Below, in pieces: positions 8,094 through 16,361 of a DNA stretch of 64,000 nucleotides. The stretch comes from an uncultured Oscillospiraceae bacterium (GTDB taxonomy: Bacteria > Bacillota > Clostridia > Oscillospirales > Oscillospiraceae). The DNA is taken from positions 1 through 64,000 of the forward strand of contig CATKZP010000013.1 of the NCBI GenBank assembly GCA_949841355.1, read 5' to 3'. The translations under genes were made by a program, and so were the position numbers. A model generated the notes under the pieces. That model was not told the DNA's origin, did no database searches, and saw only the letters and a list, made by a program, of their open reading frames with translations. Position 1 is the stretch's first letter. The number at the start of each line of letters is the position of its first letter.

Positions 8094-9104
8094 TTACCCT
8101 CTGGAGATGTCCAGACTTGCCTTAGCGTTTAATTCCCACCCGGCGGTGTGTCCCGCCAGATACTCGTAGTACCCCTGGGAACCGATCATGGCCGCATTGT
8201 CGCCGCACAGGGCCAGCGGCGGCAGCCACAGCCTGGCCCCGGCCTGGGCGCAGGCCCGCTCCAGATCCGCCCGGATGCGGCTGTTGGCGGCCACGCCCCC
8301 CGCCACGGCGATCTTGCGGTAGCCCGTCATACCGTCCGCCTCCATCACCCGGGGAATGAGCGAGTCGGACACCGCCGCGGCGAAGGAGGCCGCCAGGTCG
8401 TGGAGGTCCAGCTCCTCCCCCTTCTGGGACGCGTTGTGGATGGCGTTGAGCACCGCCGTTTTCAGCCCCGAAAAGGACATGTCCAGCGGGTGGTCGGCCA
8501 CGTGGGCCCGGGGGAACGTGAAGGCCCGGTCGTTCCCGCCCTGGGCCATCCTGTCCATGGGCCCTCCGCCGGGGTAGCCCAGCCCCAGCACCCGGGCGGT
8601 CTTGTCGAAGCACTCCCCCGCCGCGTCGTCCCGGGTGGAGCCCAGCACCTGAAAGTGGGTGTAGTCCTTCACGTCCACGATGGCGGTGGTGCCGCCGGAC
8701 ACGCACAGGCACAGGAAGGGGGGCTCCAAATCGGGGTGGGCGATGTAGTTGGCGGCGATATGTCCCCGGACATGGTGGACGGGGATGAGGGGCACTCCCA
8801 GCCCAAAGGCGGCGGACTTGGCGAAGGACACCCCCACCAGCAGCGCCCCGATGAGTCCCGGGGCGTAGGTGACGGCCACGGCGTCGATGTCTCCCTTGGA
8901 CAGCCGCGCCTGGCGCAGCGCCTCGTCCGCCAGGCCGGAGATGGCCTCCACGTGCTTGCGGGAGGCGATCTCGGGCACCACGCCGCCGTAAATGGCGTGC
9001 ATGTCCGCCGAGGAGGCGATAACGGAGGACAGCACCGTCCGACCGTCCCGCACCACGGCGGCGGCGGTCTCGTCGCAGGAGGATTCAAAGGCTAAAATAT
9101 TCAT
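8094..9104 (-). CDS. tsaD: tRNA N6-threonylcarbamoyltransferase TsaD
   Basis: 336 residues. TsaD transfers the threonylcarbamoyl group to A37 of ANN-decoding tRNAs (t6A). The N-terminus MNILAFESSCDETAAAV is diagnostic. The metal-binding histidines are in VHHVRGHIAANY, and further signatures are LCVSGGTTAIVD and GGVAANSRIRADL. ATG 9104 is preferred over an in-frame upstream ATG at 9140 because the protein family begins with MxILAFESS and an AAAGGG site precedes it. The start lies 20 bases inside the preceding small gene. RimI, often linked with TsaD, is three genes upstream; tsaB and tsaE are not in the window. Confidence 0.96.
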   Translation of the reverse strand: MNILAFESSCDETAAAVVRDGRTVLSSVIASSADMHAIYGGVVPEIASRKHVEAISGLADEALRQARLSKGDIDAVAVTYAPGLIGALLVGVSFAKSAAFGLGVPLIPVHHVRGHIAANYIAHPDLEPPFLCLCVSGGTTAIVDVKDYTHFQVLGSTRDDAAGECFDKTARVLGLGYPGGGPMDRMAQGGNDRAFTFPRAHVADHPLDMSFSGLKTAVLNAIHNASQKGEELDLHDLAASFAAAVSDSLIPRVMEADGMTGYRKIAVAGGVAANSRIRADLERACAQAGARLWLPPLALCGDNAAMIGSQGYYEYLAGHTAGWELNAKASLDISRG

Positions 9105-9384
9105 GAAAGCACCCTTTCTCTGGTAATTTGGAGGGTTCAATCACAATCCATCCAAACTTCGGTTGAAAGTCACGAAAGCATTGGGGACAGATCCAATGCC
9201 GACCGTCCTGGGTCACATACCCTTCCTGGAGCGTCTCCTCGAATTTGGAGAATTTAGCCCAGCAAAAAGCACAGTGGCTGTGATCCGATTCCGGAACGGG
9301 GGCCTGCCAGGCCCGGTGAAACAAGGACTGTCCGCGGAGAAATTCTTCCTGTCCAGTCAGCCGCCAATCATCCGATTCAACCAT
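9085..9384 (-). CDS. Small cysteine-rich protein, probably zinc-binding
   Basis: 99 residues. Two CxxC knuckles, HCAFCWAKF and WICPQCFRDF, about 33 residues apart suggest one zinc ribbon. Tryptophan and phenylalanine are abundant, and no signal peptide or membrane segment is seen. It overlaps the upstream acetyltransferase by 8 bases and tsaD by 20 bases, so translation is tightly coupled. AGGAGGAG precedes ATG 9384. I do not recognise a named family. Its position suggests a nucleic-acid or tRNA-related accessory role, but that is only guilt by association. Confidence 0.75.
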   Translation of the reverse strand: MVESDDWRLTGQEEFLRGQSLFHRAWQAPVPESDHSHCAFCWAKFSKFEETLQEGYVTQDGRHWICPQCFRDFQPKFGWIVIEPSKLPEKGCFHEYFSL

Positions 9385-10006
9385 ATGTCTCCTCCTGGCC
9401 GGGGAACGCCTCCTCCACCCACTCGGGGGCGGGCTTTACCGCCTCGCCGGGCTTCAGCGGCAGCTGGATGTACCGCTCCATATGGGCGGGAGAAAAATAC
9501 TCCGCGTACACGCTCCGGTGGAGGGCCTCCACCTTCCGGTCGTCGGTCTCCGGGCCCCGGTAGAGGCAGTGGAAGCGCACCCCGAACAGGGCGCACATGT
9601 AGTCCAGCACCCGAAAGCCGCTGCGCTCATAAAAGGCGATGCGCCGCCGGCGCAGGCCGTTCTCCTCCTGGGAGGCGTCGGGCCCGGGGGCCTCCGCCTC
9701 CCCGAAGAGCTGGCCGTACCGGTCCGCCAGCAGGGCCAGAATCCTCGTGCCCAGCCCGCCGCTGCGCCTGCCCCGGAGCACCCCCAGGTACTCCAGCAGC
9801 GCCCCCTCCCGGCCCTGGGGGAGCCACAGCATGGCGTAGCCCACCGCCTCTCCGTCTTCCGTCGCCAGCAGGGGGTCGTAGCGGCCCATATCCATCAGCC
9901 GCAGCATAGCCGCCAGCGGCTTCAGCTCCGACTTGGGAAAGTCGGCGGTCATCTCGTTCTGATAGAGGGCGGTGAGCTCCTCTTTTGTCAATCGCTGCAA
10001 TTCCAT
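9377..10006 (-). CDS. GNAT-family N-acetyltransferase
   Basis: 209 residues. A GNAT fold is suggested by GEAVGYAMLWL (beta-4), LLEYLGVLRGRRSGGLGTRIL with an acetyl-CoA loop (R-x-x-G-x-G/T), and RRIAFYERSGFRVLDY (the usual YERxGF close). The C-terminal 60 residues are extra. The substrate is unknown. The start is three bases after the rimI stop, and its CAGGAG ribosome site lies inside the end of rimI, so the two are translationally coupled. Two adjacent acetyltransferases in one operon may act on different substrates. Confidence 0.82.
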   Translation of the reverse strand: MELQRLTKEELTALYQNEMTADFPKSELKPLAAMLRLMDMGRYDPLLATEDGEAVGYAMLWLPQGREGALLEYLGVLRGRRSGGLGTRILALLADRYGQLFGEAEAPGPDASQEENGLRRRRIAFYERSGFRVLDYMCALFGVRFHCLYRGPETDDRKVEALHRSVYAEYFSPAHMERYIQLPLKPGEAVKPAPEWVEEAFPGQEETYG

Positions 10007-10009
10007 GGC

Positions 10010-10459
10010 TTACTCCTGAAAGATTAATGTCATCAGCACCGCGTCCTCCCGGGGCGCGTCGTAGTAATTTCTGCGCCGCCCCACCGCCGCGAAGCCGTGC
10101 TTTTCGTACAGCGCGATGGCCGGGGCGTTGGAGGCGCGCACCTCCAGCATCAGCGCGGCCAGATGCTCCCGGCCGAAGCCCGTCAGGGCGGACAGCAGGG
10201 CGTCCGCCACCCCCTGCCGCCGGTGCTCCGGCGCCACGGCGATATTGTCCAGATTCCCCTCGTCCAGCACCACGGACACCACCGCGTAGCCCAGCACCGC
10301 GTCCCCCTCCCCCTGGGCCAGCAGGACGGCCGCCCGGGAATTTTCCAGCGCCTCCCGGAACAGCGCCTCGCTCCACGGGTCGGCGGGGAAGCAGATTTTT
10401 TCCAGCGCGGCCACCTGGGGCAGATGACCGGCGGTCATGGGAATGATGTGAAAGCTCAT
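10010..10459 (-). CDS. rimI: Ribosomal protein S18-alanine N-acetyltransferase RimI
   Basis: 149 residues, typical RimI length. Signatures: LEKICFPADPWSEALF near the start (RimI-type 'FxxPWS' region), VSVVLDEGNLDNIAVAPEHR, RRQGVADALL (acetyl-CoA loop) and LEVRASNAPAIALYEKHGF. It acetylates the N-terminus of ribosomal protein S18 or related targets. The ATG at 10459 overlaps the stop of the methyltransferase gene (ATGA). Linkage to tsaD downstream is common in bacteria. Confidence 0.9.
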   Translation of the reverse strand: MSFHIIPMTAGHLPQVAALEKICFPADPWSEALFREALENSRAAVLLAQGEGDAVLGYAVVSVVLDEGNLDNIAVAPEHRRQGVADALLSALTGFGREHLAALMLEVRASNAPAIALYEKHGFAAVGRRRNYYDAPREDAVLMTLIFQE

Positions 10460-11067
10460 GCGCCCGCCTCCGTCCGCCGGAACAGCAGCTGCCGCCAGAT
10501 GGGCATATCCGAGGACAGCTCCCGGCAGTAGGAAAACCACCTTTGCGCCGCTCCCACCACCTCGTCCGGGGTGTGGGCGATGAAATTGCGGTCGTACCGC
10601 TCCCCGTCGATCTCCCGCAGGCTCCACTCGTCCAGCCTGCCGCGCCCCTCCCGGATGGAGGCCAGCACATAGCCGCCGCGCTTGACCACCTTGGCCATTT
10701 GGGCGAAGGCCCGGGGCAGGTCCGCCGTCTCCACGTGGACCAGCCCGGCGGACAGCAGGATGCCGTCCACCATGCCGATGTGGGCGTAGTCCTCCAGCAT
10801 ATCCCCCTGGTAAAAGGGGATGTCCGGGTTGCGCTCCCGGGCGATTTTCAGGCTCTCGCCGCTGAAGTCCAGCCCCAGCGCGTCAAAGCCCCGCTCCCGG
10901 ATGCGCCCGGTCTCGTATCCCGCGCCGCAGCACAGGTCCAGCACCCGCCCGCCGGGGGGCAGAAGGGACAAAAACTCGTCCAGGCAGGGCAGGTATGCCT
11001 GGTCGTCGTAACCGTTGGCGGCCCATTCCGCCGCGGTCTTGTCGTAGTATTCCTGTACGCCCTTCAT
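10456..11067 (-). CDS. Class I SAM-dependent methyltransferase
   Basis: 203 residues. Motif I is VLDLCCGAGYETGRI, followed by LGLDFSGESLKIARE (motif II), FYQGDMLEDY (motif III) and AKVVKRGGYVLASIRE (post-motif). This is a methyltransferase-11 type small-molecule or tRNA enzyme; the substrate cannot be told. An in-frame ATG at 11082 exists, but the GGAGG just upstream of the second ATG favours 11067. It starts 17 bases after the stop of the nucleoside-phosphorylase gene and its stop overlaps rimI. Confidence 0.86.
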   Translation of the reverse strand: MKGVQEYYDKTAAEWAANGYDDQAYLPCLDEFLSLLPPGGRVLDLCCGAGYETGRIRERGFDALGLDFSGESLKIARERNPDIPFYQGDMLEDYAHIGMVDGILLSAGLVHVETADLPRAFAQMAKVVKRGGYVLASIREGRGRLDEWSLREIDGERYDRNFIAHTPDEVVGAAQRWFSYCRELSSDMPIWRQLLFRRTEAGA

Positions 11068-11083
11068 TTGACCAGCCTCCATT

Positions 11084-11836
11084 TTATAGTCTCGCCGCCG
11101 CTTCCAGCGCCAGGCGCAGGTACTTTTCGTAGTCCGACGCGGGCACCGCCCCCCAGGTGCGGGGGTCCCAATCGGCGCCGTCCAGGCTGTCCTCGGCGTA
11201 GAGGAACTGGTACACCTCCGCGCCCCGGAACCGCCCCACCGCCATGGCGGAGGCGCACTCCATATCCACGGCGATGCAGCCGTCCGCCCGGCGCTTTTCC
11301 ACGTTGGCCCTGGTCTCCCGGTAGATGGCGTCGGTGGTCCACACCCGGCCCTTCACATAGGGCAGGCCCAGTTCGTCGAAAATCTCCCCCAGCCGCTCCG
11401 CCGTGGGGATGTCCACATAGTCCGCCGGGGGCAGGTAGTGGTAGCTGGTCCCCTCGTCCCGGCAGGCGGCGGTGGGCAGGATGAGGCGCCCGGCGGTGAG
11501 GGATGCGTCCAGCACCCCGCAGGAGCCGTACAGCAGCACCCGCTTCGCCCCCAGGGCCAGCAGCTCCTCCATCAGCGCCGCCGTGGCCGCGCCGCCGATG
11601 AGGGTCTGCGCCATTCCCAGCTCCCGGCCGCTGTGGGTGAGCGCGTACACCGGGATGGGCCTCCCGCCGCTGAGGGTGGCCGCCACACGGGTCTCCCAGC
11701 CTTTTTGCAGCGCCTGGAGGGATTTCTCCTCAAAGGTGAGCACCACCCTATCCGGAAAGCCGTCCGCCGGCCGGATCATGTGGGCAGGCTTCAAAATCTC
11801 CTCGGAAACGGGGTCGAAGGTGTCGAATAAGCTCAT
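11084..11836 (-). CDS. Nucleoside phosphorylase / nucleosidase family protein
   Basis: 250 residues, PNP_UDP_1-like. VYALTHSGRELGMAQTLIGG, VLLYGSCGVLDASLTAGRLIL and the nucleoside-binding IAVDMECASAMAVG support a purine/uridine phosphorylase fold. These enzymes cleave nucleosides with phosphate (or water) to the base and ribose-1-phosphate. The exact base is uncertain. ATG 11836 has AGGAGG 8 bases upstream, with an earlier in-frame ATG lying in the hairpin-rich spacer behind polA. It heads the run to tsaD. Confidence 0.83.
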   Translation of the reverse strand: MSLFDTFDPVSEEILKPAHMIRPADGFPDRVVLTFEEKSLQALQKGWETRVAATLSGGRPIPVYALTHSGRELGMAQTLIGGAATAALMEELLALGAKRVLLYGSCGVLDASLTAGRLILPTAACRDEGTSYHYLPPADYVDIPTAERLGEIFDELGLPYVKGRVWTTDAIYRETRANVEKRRADGCIAVDMECASAMAVGRFRGAEVYQFLYAEDSLDGADWDPRTWGAVPASDYEKYLRLALEAAARL

Positions 11837-11876
11837 TATGAAGTGCCTCCTAATGTATAGCGACCGCAGGCCGCCC

Positions 11877-11959
11877 CAACCGCGAGCCCAGCGCAAGCGG
11901 GTCGCGGTTGGAGACGAGGAGCAAGGGAGCGGCGTGAGGAATGCCCGCCAGGGCGTTCC
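11877..11959. repeat. Hairpin-rich intergenic element between polA and the phosphorylase gene
   Basis: Two strong stem-loops. At 11877-11910 CAACCGCGA pairs with TCGCGGTTG, with an inner CCC/GGG. At 11938-11959 GGAATGCCC faces GGGCGTTCC with one mismatch. Neither is followed by a T-run, so this looks like a structured intergenic element rather than a simple terminator. Confidence 0.55.
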
Positions 11960-11983
11960 GAATGGAGCAGACTTTGCGACGAG

Positions 11984-14650
11984 TCAGTGGCACTGCGCCC
12001 AGGTGCGGCCCACGTTGGCGTCCGCCTTCAGCGGCACCGCCAGCGCCGCCACCCCCTCCATCTCCTCCTGGAGCAGGGCTTTCACCCGCTCGGCCTCCCC
12101 CTCGGGGCACTCCACGATGAGCTCGTCGTGGACTTGGAGGACCAGCCGGGCCTCCAGCCCCTCGGCCCGCAGGCGGGCGTCCACCCGGATCATGGCCAGC
12201 TTGATGATGTCCGCCGCCGTGCCCTGGATGGGCATGTTCAGCGCCACCCGCTCGCCAAAGGAGCGGGTATTGAAGTTGGAGCTCTTCAGCTCCGGCAGCC
12301 AGCGGCGGCGGCCGTAGAGGGTGGACACAAAGCCGTCCTCCCGGCCCTGCTCCACCACCCGGGTCATATAGGCACGCACGCCGGAATAGTGGTCAAAATA
12401 CTTCTCCATATACTCCTTGGCCTGGGCCACGGTGACGTGGATGTCCTCCGACAGGGAGAAGGCGGAAATGCCGTACACAATGCCGAAGTTCACCGCCTTG
12501 GCCGCCCGGCGCAGCTCCGGCGGCACCGCGTCCTGGGGCAGGGAGAACACCTGGGAGGCGGTGACGGTGTGGATGTCCACCCCGGAGTTGAAGCCCGCGA
12601 TCATGGCCTCGTCCCCCGACATGTGGGCCAGCAGCCGCAGCTCGATCTGGGAGTAGTCCGCGTCCACCAGCACTTTGCCTTTCGGCGCCACGAACATTTT
12701 CCGCATCTCCGCCCCCAGGGGGGTGCGCACGGGGATATTCTGCAAATTGGGCTCGGTGGAGGAGAGCCGCCCCGTGGCGGTGACGGTGTTTTGGAAGCTG
12801 GTGTGAATCCGCCCGTCCCCGGCGATCACCTTGCCCAGCCCCTCCACATAGGTGGAGCTCAGCTTGGTCAGCTGCCGGTAATCCAGCACCCGGCCCACGA
12901 TCTCGTGGCGGGGGCGCAGCTTTTCCAATACGTCTACATTTGTAGACCAACCTGTCTTGGTTTTTTTCACCGGGGGCAGGCCCAGCTTGTCAAAGAGGAT
13001 ATGCCCCAGCTGCTTGGGGGAGAGGATGTTGAACTCCTCCCCCGCCAGGGCGTAGATCTCCGTTTTCAGCGTGTCGATGCCCAGCTGGAGCTGCCTGCCG
13101 AAGTCGCCCAGGGTCTGGGCGTCCACCAGCACCCCGGCCTTCTCCATCCGGGCCAGCACCGGGCACAGGGGCAGCTCAATGTCTGTGAGCACCGACAACA
13201 GGCCGTATTCCTCCAGCCTGGGCTGAAACAGCCCGTAAAACGCCTCGATCCAGGCGGTATCCTCGTACCAGGCGGTCTGGGCCTTGAGGCCGTCGTCCAG
13301 CAGAGAGAAGGCGGTCTCCTCTTTATAGGCGGCGGACTGCTCCACCTCCTTTTTGAAATAGGACACCGCCAGCTTGCGCAGCTCGTAGCTGCCCGCCGTG
13401 GGGTCCAGCAGGTAGGCGGCCAGCTCGGTGTCGAACACGAAGCCCTCCGGCTCAATGCCCTCGTCCAGCAGGGCCCGGCACAGCTCCTTCACCCCGTGGG
13501 TCACCTTTTTCACGCCGGGACCGAACAGGGCGGACAGCAGGGCGTGGTAGTCCCCCTCGTAGGCGGCGGCGCGGATGTCGTACAGATACGCCTGCCTGCC
13601 GTCGTCCTCGGACAGGGATACCGCCACCCCGGCCAGCCCGGGCAGGGGCAGGACGGCCACACAGTCCGCCCCCTCCCATTTGGCCAGGGCGTCCTCAAAA
13701 TCCGCCCCGGTGAGGACGGGGACCGCGGTGACCTGGACCTCCGCCGGCTCCTCCTCCGGCGCGCCCCCCGCCGGGCCGGGGGTGAGCTTCAGCTTGTCGA
13801 TGAGCTTAGAAAACTCCAGCTCCAGCAGCTTTTGGTACAGCGCCGGTTCGTCGAAGGGCTGTCGTTTTGCCTCCGCCGGGTCGAAGCCCATGGGCGCGTC
13901 GGTGCGGATCACCGCCAGGTCGTAGCTCAGCCGGGCGTCCGCCTCCCCCTCGGTGAGCTTTTTGATGACGCCGGGCTTGGCGTTGATATCCGGCAGCCTG
14001 CCGTAGATGGCGTCCACCGACTGGTACTCCTGAATCAGCGCCATGGCAGTCTTTTCCCCCACTCCCTTCACGCCGGGGTAGTTGTCCGACGTATCCCCCA
14101 TCAGGGCCTTCAGGTCGATCATGTGGATGGGTTCAAAGCCGTACTCGGCCCGGAATTCCTCCGGCGTGACGTTCCGGGTGGTGGTCTGGCCCATGCGGGT
14201 GGTCACCAGCTTGACGGTGGTGCGTTCCCCGATGAGCTGGAGAGAGTCCTTGTCCCCGGTGACGATCACGGTATCGCCGCCCTGCTCCCCGTTCACCCGG
14301 GCCATGGTGCCCAGCAGGTCGTCCGCCTCCCAGCCCTCCAGCTCATAGCGGCGGATGTTCATGGCGTCCAGCACCTCCTTGAGCACCGGCATCTGGACCG
14401 CCAGCTCCTCCGGCATCCCCTTGCGCTGGGCCTTATACTCCGCGAACGCCTTGTGGCGGAAGGTGGGCGCGCGCATGTCGAAGGCCACCGCCAGCCCCTG
14501 GGGCTGCTCCTCGTCCAGCAGCTTGAGCAGGATGTTGAGAAAGCCGAAAATGGCGTTGGTGGGCAGGCCCTCCCGGGTGGTCAGGTTCTGGCTGACGCCG
14601 TAAAAGGCCCGGTTGACGATGGAATTGCCGTCGATGACCATTAGCTTCAT
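11984..14650 (-). CDS. polA: DNA polymerase I
   Basis: 888 residues. An N-terminal 5'-nuclease domain (MVIDGNSIVNRAFYG, KALMGDTSDNYPGVKGVGEKTA) is followed by a middle 3'-5' exonuclease-like domain and a C-terminal family-A polymerase domain. The polymerase domain has DADYSQIELRLLAHMSGD (motif A), RRAAKAVNFGIVYG (motif B) and LQVHDELIVE (motif C). The middle domain lacks the classic D-x-E exonuclease motif (VLPLPGLAGVAV in its place), as in Bacillus and Taq enzymes, so it is probably non-proofreading. It joins Okazaki fragments and repairs gaps. ATG 14650 is preferred over GTG 14659 because GAGGTG sits 6 bases before it. Confidence 0.96.
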   Translation of the reverse strand: MKLMVIDGNSIVNRAFYGVSQNLTTREGLPTNAIFGFLNILLKLLDEEQPQGLAVAFDMRAPTFRHKAFAEYKAQRKGMPEELAVQMPVLKEVLDAMNIRRYELEGWEADDLLGTMARVNGEQGGDTVIVTGDKDSLQLIGERTTVKLVTTRMGQTTTRNVTPEEFRAEYGFEPIHMIDLKALMGDTSDNYPGVKGVGEKTAMALIQEYQSVDAIYGRLPDINAKPGVIKKLTEGEADARLSYDLAVIRTDAPMGFDPAEAKRQPFDEPALYQKLLELEFSKLIDKLKLTPGPAGGAPEEEPAEVQVTAVPVLTGADFEDALAKWEGADCVAVLPLPGLAGVAVSLSEDDGRQAYLYDIRAAAYEGDYHALLSALFGPGVKKVTHGVKELCRALLDEGIEPEGFVFDTELAAYLLDPTAGSYELRKLAVSYFKKEVEQSAAYKEETAFSLLDDGLKAQTAWYEDTAWIEAFYGLFQPRLEEYGLLSVLTDIELPLCPVLARMEKAGVLVDAQTLGDFGRQLQLGIDTLKTEIYALAGEEFNILSPKQLGHILFDKLGLPPVKKTKTGWSTNVDVLEKLRPRHEIVGRVLDYRQLTKLSSTYVEGLGKVIAGDGRIHTSFQNTVTATGRLSSTEPNLQNIPVRTPLGAEMRKMFVAPKGKVLVDADYSQIELRLLAHMSGDEAMIAGFNSGVDIHTVTASQVFSLPQDAVPPELRRAAKAVNFGIVYGISAFSLSEDIHVTVAQAKEYMEKYFDHYSGVRAYMTRVVEQGREDGFVSTLYGRRRWLPELKSSNFNTRSFGERVALNMPIQGTAADIIKLAMIRVDARLRAEGLEARLVLQVHDELIVECPEGEAERVKALLQEEMEGVAALAVPLKADANVGRTWAQCH

Positions 14651-14697
14651 AGGGGACACCTCACAGTTTGATTGAGCGCGGCGGATGATAACATAGG

Positions 14698-14726
14698 ATT
14701 ATACCATTATTTTTAAAAGGAAGCAA
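14698..14726 (-). promoter_or_regulatory. polA promoter with extended -10
   Basis: Minus strand: TTGCTT (14726-14721), 17-bp spacer ending TGG, TATAAT (14703-14698). TG one base before the -10 makes it an extended -10 promoter. Confidence 0.6.
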
Positions 14727-14797
14727 GGGCGGGACGGCCGCGTCCCTTTTTCCGCCCGGGTCCCGGCTCAAACCGCCGGAAATTTCGCAAAAGCGGA

Positions 14798-14826
14798 TTG
14801 ACCCCGCCGGAATTCTGTGCTAGGAT
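14798..14826 (+). promoter_or_regulatory. Promoter of the carbon-nitrogen hydrolase gene
   Basis: TTGACC (14798-14803), 17-bp spacer, TAGGAT (14821-14826), 39 bases before the start codon. It is divergent from the polA promoter. Confidence 0.55.
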
Positions 14827-14864
14827 CAGGACCAGAGACCCCAATTCACAAAGGAGGCCCGCCC

Positions 14865-15746
14865 ATGGACACCCTGAACATCGCCCTGCTGCAGATCGCC
14901 CCCGGCGCCGCCCTGGAGGAAAACCTGGAAAAGGGGCTGGCCGCCTGCAAAAGGGCCAAGGACCTGGGGGCGGACATCGCCCTGTTCCCCGAGATGTGGA
15001 GCTGCGGCTACCAGATCTACGGCCGCCCCGCGGAGGAGTGGACCGCCCGGGCCATCCCCGCCGGAGGGAGCTTCGCCCGCGCCTTTCAGGCCCTGGCCGG
15101 GGAGCTGTCCATGGCCATCGCCGTCACCCTGCTGGAGGAGCACCCCGGCGGCCCCCGCAATTCCCTGCTTCTCTTCGACCGCTCCGGCGCACAGCGCCTG
15201 GCCTACGCCAAGGTGCACACCTGCGACTTCGACGCGGAGCGCTGGCTCACCCCCGGGGAGGAATTCCATACGGCGCAGCTGGACACCGCCAAGGGGCCCG
15301 TCCAGGTGGGGGCCATGATCTGCTACGACCGGGAGTTCCCCGAGAGCGCCCGCGTGCTCATGCTCCAGGGCGCGGAGCTGATTTTGACGCCCAACGCCTG
15401 CCCCATGGAAATCAACCGCCTCTCCCAGCTCCGGGCCCGGTCCTTTGAGAATATGCTGGCCATAGCCACCTGCAATTATCCCCAGGGCGTGCCCGACTGC
15501 AATGGCCGCTCCACCGTATTTGACGGCGTGGCCTACCTGCCCAACGAGGAGCAGTCCCGGGACACCTGCATTTTGCAGGCGGGCGGCGAGGAAGGGGTCT
15601 ACCTGGCCAGGCTGGACCTGGACCGGCTGCGCCGCTACCGGGAGAGCGAGGTCCATGGAAACGCCTACCGCCGCCCCTCCAAATACGCCCTTCTCACCAG
15701 CCCCCGGGTGGACCCGCCCTTTGTCCGGGACGGCCGCAGGCCCTAG
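14865..15746 (+). CDS. Carbon-nitrogen hydrolase (nitrilase superfamily)
   Basis: 293 residues. The catalytic triad is visible: Glu in IALFPEMWSCGY, Lys in LAYAKVHTCDFD, and Cys in GAMICYDREFPES. The last pattern is typical of amidases such as N-carbamoylputrescine amidase or omega-amidase rather than true nitrilases. It hydrolyses a C-N bond of a small amide in the cytoplasm; the substrate cannot be read from the sequence. ATG 14865 has AAAGGAGG 8 bases upstream. Single gene with its own promoter. Confidence 0.87.
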   Translation: MDTLNIALLQIAPGAALEENLEKGLAACKRAKDLGADIALFPEMWSCGYQIYGRPAEEWTARAIPAGGSFARAFQALAGELSMAIAVTLLEEHPGGPRNSLLLFDRSGAQRLAYAKVHTCDFDAERWLTPGEEFHTAQLDTAKGPVQVGAMICYDREFPESARVLMLQGAELILTPNACPMEINRLSQLRARSFENMLAIATCNYPQGVPDCNGRSTVFDGVAYLPNEEQSRDTCILQAGGEEGVYLARLDLDRLRRYRESEVHGNAYRRPSKYALLTSPRVDPPFVRDGRRP

Positions 15747-15797
15747 CAAACGCCGCCCGCCGGCGGGGAAGGACGGAAAAATTTTTCGCATCAGGGG

Positions 15798-15826
15798 TTG
15801 CAATCCGCCCTGGGGCGTGGTAGAAT
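15798..15826 (+). promoter_or_regulatory. Promoter of the rimP-nusA-infB operon
   Basis: TTGCAA (15798-15803), 17-bp spacer, TAGAAT (15821-15826). Start of transcription is expected near 15833, just before the leader hairpin. Confidence 0.6.
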
Positions 15827-15847
15827 AGCATGAATGTTAGGGTAAGA

Positions 15848-15881
15848 AAGGAGTGAGGCATACGCCTCACTCCTTCTATTT
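15848..15881 (+). terminator. Leader hairpin (possible attenuator) of the rimP-nusA operon
   Basis: AAGGAGTGAGGC, loop ATAC, GCCTCACTCCTT, then CTATTT: a perfect 12-bp stem with a weak T-tail. It lies about 15 nt after the predicted start and 23 bases before rimP. The operon encodes NusA, a factor that acts on hairpin pausing and termination, so feedback attenuation is a natural reading. The stem also contains an AAGGAG sequence. Inference only. Confidence 0.55.
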
Positions 15882-15903
15882 GAAGGGAAGGAGCTGACGC
15901 CAG

Positions 15904-16347
15904 ATGGCAAAGGTCACCGACACCGTGGAGAAGCTGGCCCTGCCCATCGTCGAGCAGGCCGGGTGCACGCTGTGGGATGTGGAATACGTCAAGGAGGCCG
16001 GAGAGTGGTTCCTTCGGGTCTACATCGACCGCCCGGGCGGCGTGGACATCGACTGCTGCGAGGCGGTCTCCCGCCCCCTGTCCGACGTGCTGGACCAGTG
16101 CGACCCCATTCAGGGCAGCTACACCTTCGAGGTGTCCTCCGCCGGGCTGGACCGGGCGCTGCGCAAGAGCGCCCACTTCGCCCAGTGCATGGGCCGGCAG
16201 GTGGACGTGAAGCTCTACCGCCCTGTGGACGGGCGCAAGGCGGCCACCGGGGCCCTCACCGGATACGAGGACGGGGCCGTGACGGTGGACGGCGTCCGGT
16301 ACGAGAAGAAAGACGTGGCCCAGGTGCGCCTGCACGTCGAGTTTTGA
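15904..16347 (+). CDS. rimP: Ribosome maturation factor RimP
   Basis: 147 residues. N-terminal domain with CTLWDVEYVKEAGEWFLRV and YIDRPGGVDIDCCEAVSR; central DPIQGSYTFEVSSAGLDR, the family signature; C-terminal SH3-like beta barrel. RimP assists 30S subunit assembly, binding near S12/S5. GAAGGAGC lies upstream of ATG 15904. It is the first gene of the operon and is followed by nusA after 14 bases. Confidence 0.95.
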   Translation: MAKVTDTVEKLALPIVEQAGCTLWDVEYVKEAGEWFLRVYIDRPGGVDIDCCEAVSRPLSDVLDQCDPIQGSYTFEVSSAGLDRALRKSAHFAQCMGRQVDVKLYRPVDGRKAATGALTGYEDGAVTVDGVRYEKKDVAQVRLHVEF

Positions 16348-16361
16348 AGGAGTTAAACGAC

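Noticed and set aside
11987-14644. 885-residue plus-strand open frame opposite polA
   Set aside because: It is the GC-codon shadow of polA; its protein is low in hydrophobic order, and polA is complete with all motifs.
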